Positions 8,602 to 15,701 of a stretch of DNA of 25,531 nucleotides are shown piece by piece. The notes under the pieces were generated by a model, which searched no databases, was not told where the DNA came from, and was given only the letters and a program-made list of their open reading frames with translations. The stretch is from a virus. The stretch spans positions 1-25,531 of IMG/VR virus record IMGVR_UViG_3300030098_006327. One strand, written 5' to 3'. Position numbers and translations under genes: made by a program. How positions within the stretch are numbered: position 1 is the stretch's first letter; every line of letters begins with the position of its first letter.

Positions 8602-8900
8602 TCTTCCCCCATTACTTGTGCTGCCTGTATAACATCAAATAGTTCTTCTCGTTCTATATCTGTTAATTGTCGCAACACATCATCAGGAGGGGCAACCCCA
8701 TTAGGCTTCCAACCTTTAAAATCTCCACCACCTAAACCTGCTCTAATCCATGCAGACCTAGCTTTGTTTAGATTTTTAATAGTAGACTTTCCACCTGGCA
8801 TATAAATAACTTCGATAATATCTTTTAAATCATCTATTTGATCTATAGATAACTCTCTTATACTTACTTTTCTGCCTGTAGATAGGGTTTTTTCAATCAT
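8586..8900 (-). CDS. Tail assembly chaperone, gpG-like, 104 aa
   Basis: A small, mostly helical soluble protein immediately upstream of the frameshift extension and the tape measure gene, and downstream of the major tail protein gene, exactly where gpG-type chaperones lie in long-tailed phages. The N-terminus (IEKTLSTGRKVSIRELSIDQ) has the beta-hairpin then helix start that many gpG analogues show. The protein ends at 8586 in the zero frame, while the -1 frame carries on. There is an ATG at 8900 with an AAGGAGTTAAG ribosome binding site. Sequence alone would not identify it; the gene order and the frameshift arrangement do. Confidence 0.78.
   Translation of the reverse strand: MIEKTLSTGRKVSIRELSIDQIDDLKDIIEVIYMPGGKSTIKNLNKARSAWIRAGLGGGDFKGWKPNGVAPPDDVLRQLTDIEREELFDVIQAAQVMGEEKPSN
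8595..8612 (-). promoter_or_regulatory. Probable -1 ribosomal frameshift site in the tail chaperone genes
   Basis: Zero-frame codons here are ATG GGG GAA GAA AAA CCC, followed by TCC AAC TAG. The -1 frame is open through this stretch and continues for about 146 codons. Slippage is possible at A-AAA (Lys tRNA re-pairs fully) or at G-GGG (Gly tRNA re-pairs fully). Neither gives a perfect X-XXY-YYZ heptamer, so the exact slip codon is not settled. Confidence 0.65.
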
Positions 8901-8913
8901 CTTAACTCCTTAA

Positions 8914-9942
8914 TTAAGTAAATTTAAGTGTAGCTAAAGAACTACCTGCATCATCTCCTGATGTAGCTGTAAATGCAACAGTAGCAAATATTCCTTCTTC
9001 TGCCATATCTAAACTGTAATCTGATATATTGGCTTTTGGAATAGAAAAATCAATATTAGTACCATCTCCTAATGCTATTGCTGCTTCAGTATTAGCTTCC
9101 CAAAATGTATCTTTATTAGCTTGTTGTAAGCTATCAGCTTTCATAGTTATAGAACCAGTAATACCAAATGCTCCTGCCCTACTATACCCATCTGTTTCAC
9201 CACTACTACCTTGATAGCCGACTCTTGTAGCAGGATTATCAATAGTTACTGAAAATGATTTAACTACAGCAGCATCACCACCAAAAGTACTTGTAGTACA
9301 ATCAAATAATCCTTTTGAGTAATCAGATGCACTTGTATCAGCAGTAACAGTATTAGCTTCAATTATTGGTTTATAACCTGTCATAAATTGACCTGAAGCA
9401 TTTAATTGACCACCATTTGTACCTGCATCCATACTTAAAGTAAGATTCTGCAAATTAGCACTATGCATATAGTGATCTCTTGAAGTTAATGGATTCTGTA
9501 AAATAATAAATGCTAATTTACTTACAGTTTCGGTAGTTTCTAAATGAGATAAATCATTTACTGTTGGAGCAGCAGGATATGTTATAGAAGTTGTTATTGT
9601 TCCACCATGATTAGGATACATTAATTCAACCAAATTTTGAATACCCTTTTCATTATCTACAACCCAATCAAAATCCCAAGTCCATACACCTGAACCATAA
9701 TGATTAATTATATCTTCAGCTCGTAATGTCCTACTACCTGCTCTAGCTATTTCTGCTCTTTGATAACCACCTCCCCATACAAAATCATTTACTGGGGAAT
9801 TAACCCTCATAAGGAATTTACTACCTGAAACAGCATTAGCATCTTGTGTTGCAGCACCAACTGCTCCTGCAGAGCTACCTGCATCATTATCTGCTATTCC
9901 TACTATAGCCGACCATTCATTGCCTGAATATATTCTTCCCAT
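8914..9942 (-). CDS. Major tail tube protein, 342 aa
   Basis: A 342-residue, Gly/Ala/Thr/Ser-rich beta protein located between the tail terminator region and the tail chaperones, the standard place of the tail tube gene. It has no membrane or signal segment. Sequence features fitting a tube subunit include alternating beta strands with small residues (TLSMDAGTNGGQLNASGQF, FSVTIDNPATRVGY, AFGITGSITMKAD) and a C-terminal part (ISDYSLDMAEEGIFATVAF) like the closing strand of tube proteins. It is longer than minimal tube proteins (about 200), so an extra surface domain is likely. Start at ATG 9942 with AAAGGAGTAAG upstream. Confidence 0.72.
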   Translation of the reverse strand: MGRIYSGNEWSAIVGIADNDAGSSAGAVGAATQDANAVSGSKFLMRVNSPVNDFVWGGGYQRAEIARAGSRTLRAEDIINHYGSGVWTWDFDWVVDNEKGIQNLVELMYPNHGGTITTSITYPAAPTVNDLSHLETTETVSKLAFIILQNPLTSRDHYMHSANLQNLTLSMDAGTNGGQLNASGQFMTGYKPIIEANTVTADTSASDYSKGLFDCTTSTFGGDAAVVKSFSVTIDNPATRVGYQGSSGETDGYSRAGAFGITGSITMKADSLQQANKDTFWEANTEAAIALGDGTNIDFSIPKANISDYSLDMAEEGIFATVAFTATSGDDAGSSLATLKFT

Positions 9943-9945
9943 GTC

Positions 9946-10125
9946 TTACTCCTTTATTAGAACATTATTTATTAATAAATTTTTAATAATCTTATTATTT
10001 TCGTCTAAATCAACAGATTGCCCTTTACATAATTCATTATATCCAGGAACTATGTTATTATAATCATTTATAAATCTATCAATATCTAATGCTTTATATT
10101 TAACTTTCTTATTTTTAGTTGCCAT
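9946..10125 (-). CDS. Small hypothetical protein between tail genes, 59 aa
   Basis: I do not recognise this family. I chose the ATG at 10125 (MATKNKKVKYKALDI) because it has GAGAGGGTTAAT in front and begins one base after the upstream stop. The longer in-frame start at 10197 would overlap the upstream gene by 71 bp without such a site. The protein has a basic N-terminus and a helical, Asn/Leu-rich remainder. It lies between the tail terminator-like gene and the major tail protein gene, and probably has a small role in tail assembly. Confidence 0.6.
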   Translation of the reverse strand: MATKNKKVKYKALDIDRFINDYNNIVPGYNELCKGQSVDLDENNKIIKNLLINNVLIKE

Positions 10126-10126
10126 A

Positions 10127-10597
10127 TTAACCCTCTCTTTCAACTTTACAATTAAAGGCATACGATATTTTATGCAATCCCTCAGTATCACCTTCATTAC
10201 CTACAAAGTCATTGTAAGTAATTGATTCTACATTACCATCAATCCAAGTCAACTCTTTAGAGCCAACTGTTATTGATTTAGTTTGATTGTTAAATAGTAA
10301 CTGATACATTCTTTCCGATCTTGCATAAAATTCTTCATAAAACTTTTCTGATGGGTTTGCTTCTAACATATAAACAGATATATCCACATTATATGTCTTT
10401 AAATGTGATGTTGTCCATGTTTCTATATCTGTAACTGCAACACCCCATAATTTAACTTGAAATGATGTTGTGTTTTGCATATTTTCTGCTACATATACAT
10501 CAGCATGAGCTAAATCAGTATTTATTATACTCTTTAATCCTTTTAGGACATAATCATAAAATATATTCTGATATGTTGTGTCTTTAACTAACCCCAT
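10127..10597 (-). CDS. Probable tail terminator/completion protein, 156 aa
   Basis: The size, mixed alpha/beta look and place (between the head-tail adaptor and the major tail protein) fit a tail terminator, which caps the tube and joins it to the head. An N-terminal helix (YQNIFYDYVLKGLKSII) is followed by beta strands (DVYVAENMQ, FQVKLWGVAVTDIE, KTYNVDISVYML) and a helix (EKFYEEFYARSERMYQLLF), the order seen in lambda gpU-type folds. It ends in a strand (ISYAFNCKVER), also typical. The start overlaps the upstream stop as TAATG. Fold-level call from pattern only. Confidence 0.6.
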   Translation of the reverse strand: MGLVKDTTYQNIFYDYVLKGLKSIINTDLAHADVYVAENMQNTTSFQVKLWGVAVTDIETWTTSHLKTYNVDISVYMLEANPSEKFYEEFYARSERMYQLLFNNQTKSITVGSKELTWIDGNVESITYNDFVGNEGDTEGLHKISYAFNCKVEREG

Positions 10598-11571
10598 TAA
10601 CTTCTCGTCATTGATATTGAACTAACTTGGCCTGGAGTAGAAGAGTCTAATCCATGACCAAATAATTCTATTTCGTATTCATCGTCAGCAGTAGTTACAG
10701 CTGCATCATTATCTCCTGCCCATCTAATCTTCATACCATTAACACCTAATGATTGATAATCTCCAGTAATAATCTCTGAATCTATTAATACTTCACTTTT
10801 TAATGTAGTAGAAGATTTACCTTTAACAGTCATCCTTGTTGTACCAACTACCCCATTTTCACCTGAGTCTATATAAACTTTTAATAACTCATAACCACTA
10901 CCTGCATAAAAACCATCTAACTCTACTGGCCTTAAATCGGAATTAGCATTTACAGAAACCTCTCTAATAATGCCTTTACCACTATCCATAGTTCTTTGTA
11001 GGCCTAATATAATTATTGTGCCTGAAATCACACCTTCAACTAATTCATCTAATTCAGCTTTGAGGGGAACTATATGTTCACTATTAGGGTCATGCGACAT
11101 AAGCGATAATATAACGGTTTGAAGAGATGACATTCGCACAACCACATCAGGATAATTCCCCTCTCTATCTTTTTGTATTTGATCTTGAACTCTATATCCA
11201 ATCTTTGAATCTATCATCCTAGAAGCTCTTTTTCTAAGCCTAGTTAATAATGTAGAAAAATCATCACCTGATTCCATTAATAAGTCTGCAGGACTAGATG
11301 CAGAATTAAAATAATAAACTGTATCTAAATTAGAATCATAATACCACTCCCCATTAGCATTAACAACTCCACTATTATCTTCTGCATCTCCCAAGTCTTC
11401 GCCATTAGCAAATAACTGGGTAACTAAACCTGCATCTCTAGCTAAGTATAAATTAGATGTACCTGTTGTTTCCCATCCATAAATAGGAGTTTTATTATCA
11501 AATTCATCTATATTAGGATAAGTGTCTTTAACATCTTGGTGTGTGCAATATGCTACATTACTTGTTGCCAT
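10597..11571 (-). CDS. Probable head-tail adaptor with a large insertion, 324 aa
   Basis: The N-terminus (YCTHQDVKDTYPNIDEFD) and a later helix (LLTRLRKRASRMIDSKIG, about residues 105-123) together resemble gp6/gp15-type connector proteins, in which both elements normally follow each other closely in ~100 residues. Here about 75 residues of Gly/Asn/Tyr-rich, beta-like sequence separate them. A further ~120-residue beta-rich domain follows the helical part (from about VSVNANSDLRPVELDG). The gene lies upstream of the tail terminator-like gene, as an adaptor should. The start overlaps the preceding stop (TAATG) and has AAAGGTAAG upstream. The adaptor call is moderate; the extra domains are unassigned. 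Confidence 0.55.
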   Translation of the reverse strand: MATSNVAYCTHQDVKDTYPNIDEFDNKTPIYGWETTGTSNLYLARDAGLVTQLFANGEDLGDAEDNSGVVNANGEWYYDSNLDTVYYFNSASSPADLLMESGDDFSTLLTRLRKRASRMIDSKIGYRVQDQIQKDREGNYPDVVVRMSSLQTVILSLMSHDPNSEHIVPLKAELDELVEGVISGTIIILGLQRTMDSGKGIIREVSVNANSDLRPVELDGFYAGSGYELLKVYIDSGENGVVGTTRMTVKGKSSTTLKSEVLIDSEIITGDYQSLGVNGMKIRWAGDNDAAVTTADDEYEIELFGHGLDSSTPGQVSSISMTRS

Positions 11572-11825
11572 TATTTCTTACCTTTTTTATTTAGTTTTTC
11601 TAGCTTAATTATTCTTGCTTCTAATTTTAAATTTTCCTCTAACCTATTTTTATTTTCACTTTTATAGAAATCTAATTCAACCCTGTGAGCCTTTATTGCC
11701 CTGTCTAGCTCGTTATCATCTTCCATGTAAGATACAAGCCTGTCTAACTTTTTTAAGGCAGGTATTTGGCCCATTAAGCCTTTTAACACCATTGGCAATA
11801 CTTTAGATGCTAAAGATGCAATCAT
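11571..11825 (-). CDS. Small coiled-coil protein, 84 aa
   Basis: No family recognised. The first ~25 residues form an amphipathic, hydrophobic segment (SLASKVLPMVLKGLMGQIPAL), followed by a charged coiled-coil-like stretch (about 35-80) with a Lys-rich end. It could contact a membrane or an oligomeric partner. It starts inside the end of the mini-gene (ATGA overlap) and ends on the start of the adaptor gene (TAATG), so translation is coupled on both sides. Confidence 0.6.
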   Translation of the reverse strand: MIASLASKVLPMVLKGLMGQIPALKKLDRLVSYMEDDNELDRAIKAHRVELDFYKSENKNRLEENLKLEARIIKLEKLNKKGKK

Positions 11826-11902
11826 TTTCTTTTCCTTTTAATTGATTTTTTCTTTTTAGGTCTTCCAACTTTTTTTCCATATGTACCTTTACCCTTTGGC
11901 AT
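11822..11902 (-). CDS. Very basic 26-aa mini-protein with AT-hook-like GRPKK core
   Basis: The 27 codons run from the ATG at 11902 to TGA at 11822. It has one of the best ribosome binding sites in the operon (AAGGAGATAAT) and ends in an ATGA overlap with the next gene, so it is very likely translated. The product starts MPKGKGTYGKKVGRPKKKK and has 13 Lys/Arg in 26 residues. GRP flanked by Lys/Arg is the core of AT-hook motifs, which bind the minor groove of AT-rich DNA. Similar tiny MPKGKGTYG-type proteins are known, to my recollection, from other environmental phages. Packaged-DNA or capsid-interior binding is an inference. Confidence 0.75.
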   Translation of the reverse strand: MPKGKGTYGKKVGRPKKKKSIKRKRK

Positions 11903-11911
11903 ATTATCTCC

Positions 11912-13474
11912 TTATTTCAATCCTATAATCTCTATAGTTGTATTTATTTTAGAGTTACCTGACCTAGCAGCTATTGCATCAATAGAGTTTCCTATAGTAG
12001 TTCCAAACTCATTGCCACCACTTAAACCACCATTATAATCAAATGATAGTGCTAAATCTGCATTTGGAGGGCATCCCTGTAAATCCATAGCTCCAGTTTC
12101 ATAGTTTATAGTTCCAGTACAAGCACCCTTAATATTTCCATGCCCATCATCATAAAAGAATACACCTTTGTTTGGTGCTTCATTTCCTGATTTGTTATTA
12201 AATACAGTATCATCAGGTAATCTAGCTTCTACAGCACCTTGTATCGCTGTTACTGCCATTGTAAACCTACCTACCTCAAATGGAGTAGTGCCACTAGCAG
12301 GAGCAGAAATTGATATAGCAGATGTTGCAAGATGGCTCATTGAAGTAAACCTTATATCACCCCCAACTATACCTACTGTAATCTTTTTACCCAGTAAATT
12401 AGAACCTGTAGTGTAAAACTGCACATCTAAAGCAGCTTGTATTTTTTTTATTAAGTTTCTAAAAGTTCCATCAGAACTATCAGTAGTGAATGAAAGTGTA
12501 TGATCAGAACCACCATCTACTGCAATATCAAAAGCATAGGCAGTTGAAGCAGCCAAGCCAGTTTTTGTAGAAGGTGTTATACCTGATAATCCTAATTCTT
12601 GGTAGCCATTAGTGTAAAATTTACCAGTAATAGCTGATATACCATCTCCTATTTGATCTGCTGTCCTAGCATAACCCATCATATTAGATATTTTCAACCT
12701 ACCTGAAGAATCAGTTGATAACTTTGTGCTTGTATCATAATCTCCATACTCATTAAAGAATGGAAAGTGAACATTAGCACCACTTACAGCACCATTAGTT
12801 GCATCTGTTTGATTGTCTTTGTCTGCCTTGCTTGTTCCATATAATGCTCTATCAACTGTCATCTCACCTGCACCTGTGTCTGCTGCTTTAGCAGTAACTC
12901 TCATAATTTCAATTCTTGTAGCAGTTGTATCATTTATCCCTACCTGTATCAAATCACCTACTCTAAAGAAATCCAAGTCTGTAACATTTACAACTGTATG
13001 GCTATCTTCTAATGCAGCATTAAGATTCACAGTTGAATCTGCATACAAAGCACCACTATTAACATCAGCAGGTTCTAAATTATTAGTCTTTGCAGCACCT
13101 CTCATGCCTGAATTATCACTTGCAGATGTAATGTTTTTCATGTTAGGTAAGAATATATAATCACCTGCACCTAATACAAAGTGTTCAAATATTTGGTCTG
13201 TTACTGCTTCATCTGATAGATTTGTACTCCATGAGTTACAAGTTAATTGAATCTCTGCTGAAACATCACCATCATTCTTTATAATGATTGCATTAGCATC
13301 TCTTAATGAGTTTGATGCAATATCTTTACCTGCAACTATTAAAGGTATAAAAGATGTACTATCATTAACTTCTTGCCTAATATTAAAAATATCTTCATAG
13401 TTACCTGCTTTAGATGCAGTTAAACTTTCACCTCTATCTGTTACTATTGTTGTTGTTGCTGTATATCTTGGCAT
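11912..13474 (-). CDS. Virion structural protein, decoration/fibre-like, 520 aa
   Basis: A Thr/Ser/Ala/Asp-rich beta protein without signal or membrane segment. The N-terminal ~130 residues include LTCNSWSTNL and FVLGAGDYIFLPN, a pattern often seen in beta-sandwich virion proteins. Around residues 160-230, VVNVTDLDFFRVGDLIQVG, then IEIMRV and a basic MTVDRALYGT, match a recurring domain of marine phage structural proteins in which a short 'DFxVGDxIxVG...EIMxVT' unit repeats. The C-terminal part is Gly/Asn-rich. It lies between the fibre genes and the head-tail adaptor, so it could decorate the head or neck. Structural role likely; exact part unknown. Confidence 0.6.
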   Translation of the reverse strand: MPRYTATTTIVTDRGESLTASKAGNYEDIFNIRQEVNDSTSFIPLIVAGKDIASNSLRDANAIIIKNDGDVSAEIQLTCNSWSTNLSDEAVTDQIFEHFVLGAGDYIFLPNMKNITSASDNSGMRGAAKTNNLEPADVNSGALYADSTVNLNAALEDSHTVVNVTDLDFFRVGDLIQVGINDTTATRIEIMRVTAKAADTGAGEMTVDRALYGTSKADKDNQTDATNGAVSGANVHFPFFNEYGDYDTSTKLSTDSSGRLKISNMMGYARTADQIGDGISAITGKFYTNGYQELGLSGITPSTKTGLAASTAYAFDIAVDGGSDHTLSFTTDSSDGTFRNLIKKIQAALDVQFYTTGSNLLGKKITVGIVGGDIRFTSMSHLATSAISISAPASGTTPFEVGRFTMAVTAIQGAVEARLPDDTVFNNKSGNEAPNKGVFFYDDGHGNIKGACTGTINYETGAMDLQGCPPNADLALSFDYNGGLSGGNEFGTTIGNSIDAIAARSGNSKINTTIEIIGLK

Positions 13475-13492
13475 TTCTTCTCCTATCTCAAA

Positions 13493-14284
13493 TTATCTTG
13501 TATGGTAAACTAATTGCATATTTACTGTTAAGTCTGAATTTGTACCATCTTGGTGTACACAAGCCACTATAGCTCTACCTAAATCCACATTAGCACTACT
13601 TACTGTTAATGCTTGATAATATGCTTGTTCATATCCTGCACCTGTTATTGTTGATGGACTTACACAAACTTCTGTACCATCACTTAAATTTCCACCATTA
13701 GAACTATTATCTGCTACTATTGCATAACTCATAACACTAAACTTAACCACATCACCACTAGCATCATCTTGACCAAACCATACATTACAAGAATCTATTG
13801 CTATATTAAATGGAACAAACCAAATAGATTGTACAAGGTTCATAGCATTTGCTGTATTAGTATAACTAGTAGCAGGTGTACTTCCAGTACCCATCTCAAT
13901 AGGTGCAGCATTAAACCTTGTAGCACCCACAGAATCTAACATTGTCCAAGTGTTTCCAGTAGCAGGACTTGCATTTACAGATGTAAGTGCAAACTGTTGC
14001 ATAGCAGTATTAGCAATCTGTAAACCTTGATTAATTCTAACATAGTTATTACTTGTATCTACTTGTATATGCCTATTACCACTTGTATCTGTTACAGAAA
14101 ATGTATTTGTGCTATTATCATTCTTTGGTTGTACTTTAAAATCATCATCTGATAAATGCATAGATGTATGTGTACCTTCTCCATCTGTTACTACTTCAGA
14201 TGCTGTATCTACACCATTAGTGTCATCATTAACTCTTAATAAACTTTTATATGTACTTGATACTGTTTTACCTGTTAAACTCAT
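13493..14284 (-). CDS. Fibre-like protein, 263 aa
   Basis: The N-terminal ~95 residues are low-complexity and beta-repeat-like (SLLRVNDDTNGVDT, TSMHLSDDDFKV, HIQVDTSNNYVRINQ), the appearance of a slender trimeric fibre shaft. The C-terminal ~150 residues form a compact beta domain: a VPFNIAIDS strand, FSVMSYAIV, then YYQALTVSSANVDLGRAIVACV and a last strand (NMQLVYHT). The neighbouring 242-residue protein has a C-terminal domain of the same order. Such proteins usually bind the host surface or decorate the capsid. Start is coupled to the 42-residue gene by ATGA. Confidence 0.6.
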   Translation of the reverse strand: MSLTGKTVSSTYKSLLRVNDDTNGVDTASEVVTDGEGTHTSMHLSDDDFKVQPKNDNSTNTFSVTDTSGNRHIQVDTSNNYVRINQGLQIANTAMQQFALTSVNASPATGNTWTMLDSVGATRFNAAPIEMGTGSTPATSYTNTANAMNLVQSIWFVPFNIAIDSCNVWFGQDDASGDVVKFSVMSYAIVADNSSNGGNLSDGTEVCVSPSTITGAGYEQAYYQALTVSSANVDLGRAIVACVHQDGTNSDLTVNMQLVYHTR

Positions 14285-14409
14285 TGACTATTTATCCAAT
14301 CTATAATTTCATTTATTTTATCTACACAATCTTTTATTGATACTGAAATTGGGTCATTTTCACTTGTAACTAAAGATATATCTTCTGTACTTGTGTCTAT
14401 TTTTTCCAT
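14281..14409 (-). CDS. Small acidic protein between fibre genes, 42 aa
   Basis: The ATG at 14409 overlaps the upstream stop (TAATG) and the TGA at 14281 overlaps the next start (ATGA), so the gene sits exactly between its neighbours and is probably translated by coupling. The product (MEKIDTSTEDISLVTSENDP, then a helical end with IKDCVDKINEIIDWI) is acidic, with a probable amphipathic C-terminal helix. It may be a fibre chaperone or a small virion part; no family recognised. Confidence 0.65.
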   Translation of the reverse strand: MEKIDTSTEDISLVTSENDPISVSIKDCVDKINEIIDWINSQ

Positions 14410-15137
14410 TATGATTTCTCCATAATTACATTTAAACTTAAATATATATATGCAGATGAAGTTCCACTAGCTCTTGAGATATAAATAGCCAAAACATCAC
14501 CTGCTGAAACTGATACACTTCCATCAGTTTTAGACACTTGAACCATTTTGTAGCTATCAGCACCACTTGATGTCACATCCAATGCTGTATCTGAAAAAAC
14601 TAAATCAGAAGTAGTAGATGTATTATAACTTGGTGTAGCTTTCCATATTTCAAACAAATAAGTGTTAGCACCTGTGCTATAAAATGAACCTGTCATACCT
14701 TTTAAAGTTCCATCATAAGGAACATGGATTACCCTTGATGCCATTTGATACTCATTAGTATCATGAGCACCATGGTCTCTGTCAGCTAAAGCATTTGAAC
14801 TACTCCAAAATGGATAGTTTAATCCATAAGTTCCTGCTGTCCAAAATTTTGTTGAGCTTGAAATACTACCAACCCTTGCAGTATAAGACCAAATTATAGT
14901 ATTTGTACTACTGCCACCTCCACCACCTGCATTATCATCTACATATTTTTTAGTTGCTAAATGATTATCTGCTGTAGGTGTATCACCTTTAACAAAACCT
15001 CCAACAATCTCTACATCACCAGTAAATCTAGCACCATTACCTTTAGATGAAAGTTCAAGGGAAGAAAGTTCTTCCCCTGACTTTAGGGGTTTAAGGTGAG
15101 TGTCTAGTTGAGTGTCGGTAGTAAGGTTTTTTGCCAT
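14409..15137 (-). CDS. Fibre-like protein with N-terminal anchor and receptor-type C-terminal domain, 242 aa
   Basis: The N-terminal ~65 residues end in ATKKYVDDN, a heptad-like motif common in the shafts of phage tail fibres. A Gly5-Ser-Ser linker (about 72-78) separates it from the C-terminal domain. That domain contains VIHVPYDGTLKGMTG, YLFEIWKATPSYN, VQVSKTDGSVSVSAGDVLAIYI and a final beta strand (IYLSLNVIM). The layout of shaft, flexible linker and compact beta head fits a receptor-binding fibre. The domain order matches the end of the 263-residue neighbour. Start is coupled to the upstream membrane-protein gene (TAATG). Confidence 0.65.
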   Translation of the reverse strand: MAKNLTTDTQLDTHLKPLKSGEELSSLELSSKGNGARFTGDVEIVGGFVKGDTPTADNHLATKKYVDDNAGGGGGSSTNTIIWSYTARVGSISSSTKFWTAGTYGLNYPFWSSSNALADRDHGAHDTNEYQMASRVIHVPYDGTLKGMTGSFYSTGANTYLFEIWKATPSYNTSTTSDLVFSDTALDVTSSGADSYKMVQVSKTDGSVSVSAGDVLAIYISRASGTSSAYIYLSLNVIMEKS

Positions 15138-15433
15138 TATTTATTATCTGATCTTAATCCTTTTATAAACCCTCTTATCATTCCACCCATTACATTATCA
15201 AATAGGTCAATAAACCAAGGTTCTATTGTAGAGTTCCAGAACTTCTTACTAAAACTCCATTTACTTAATCCTACTGTCATAACTGTACCACAAGTTTCAG
15301 CAGCAGTTTCTACTATATTAGCTATCTGCTCATTTGGTACTTTCTTTAAAATAAATAAGATGATACCTGCTGTACCACCTCCTAATAATAATCCTGAATT
15401 GTTTCCTGCTATTCCCATCAATGTATCAAACAT
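15137..15433 (-). CDS. Small membrane protein next to lysozyme, possible holin component, 98 aa
   Basis: One hydrophobic segment (about residues 12-30, NSGLLLGGGTAGIILFILK) is followed by a soluble part with two amphipathic stretches and a basic end (KGLRSDNK). It lies directly after the YvrJ/BhlA-like gene (8-bp overlap, AAGGAG site) and two genes after the lysozyme, so a role in membrane permeabilisation at lysis is plausible. No conserved motif fixes the family. Confidence 0.6.
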   Translation of the reverse strand: MFDTLMGIAGNNSGLLLGGGTAGIILFILKKVPNEQIANIVETAAETCGTVMTVGLSKWSFSKKFWNSTIEPWFIDLFDNVMGGMIRGFIKGLRSDNK

Positions 15434-15695
15434 CTTTGTTCTCCTTCTTTAAAAGTTTTGTTATTATATCCACTAATGATTGATATGATCTTACTATTCC
15501 TCTCATCTCAATCTGCATCTTTTTCTGTTGGTCAATCAATTTAATGATTATTCCTTCCAACCTTGTAAAGCGATTTGCCAAGTCTTTAGACAAATCATCT
15601 TGTATATATTTATTTTGCTTCCATATAAAGAATCCAAATGCCATTGCTACTGCTACTGGTATGCCAAACTTTTCTACTATTTCTATTGGATTCAT
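15426..15695 (-). CDS. BhlA/UviB (YvrJ)-like holin, 89 aa
   Basis: An N-terminal membrane segment (about residues 10-25, FGIPVAVAMAFGFFIW) follows a short polar start with IVEKFG. After it comes a long charged helical domain. This order (short amphipathic start, one membrane helix, cytoplasmic coiled coil) is that of BhlA/UviB-type holins. A holin is needed here because the adjacent lysozyme lacks a signal peptide. The gene lies just downstream of the lysozyme (6-bp gap). Confidence 0.7.
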   Translation of the reverse strand: MNPIEIVEKFGIPVAVAMAFGFFIWKQNKYIQDDLSKDLANRFTRLEGIIIKLIDQQKKMQIEMRGIVRSYQSLVDIITKLLKKENKDV

Positions 15696-15701
15696 TCATT
15701 C

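Noticed and set aside
9029-9214. Plus-strand 61-codon frame within the major tail protein gene
   Set aside because: Antisense to a gene supported by order and ribosome binding site; no independent evidence.
10126-10197. Longer 83-residue version of the small tail-region gene
   Set aside because: The extra 24 residues overlap the upstream gene and lack a ribosome binding site, while the ATG at 10125 has GAGAGGG and fits exactly after the upstream stop.
12813-13160. A 115-codon plus-strand frame inside the decoration-like gene
   Set aside because: It is antisense to a well-supported structural gene, has no ribosome binding site, and its Ser/Val/Leu-rich product reflects the opposite strand's Thr/Asn/Gly codons.
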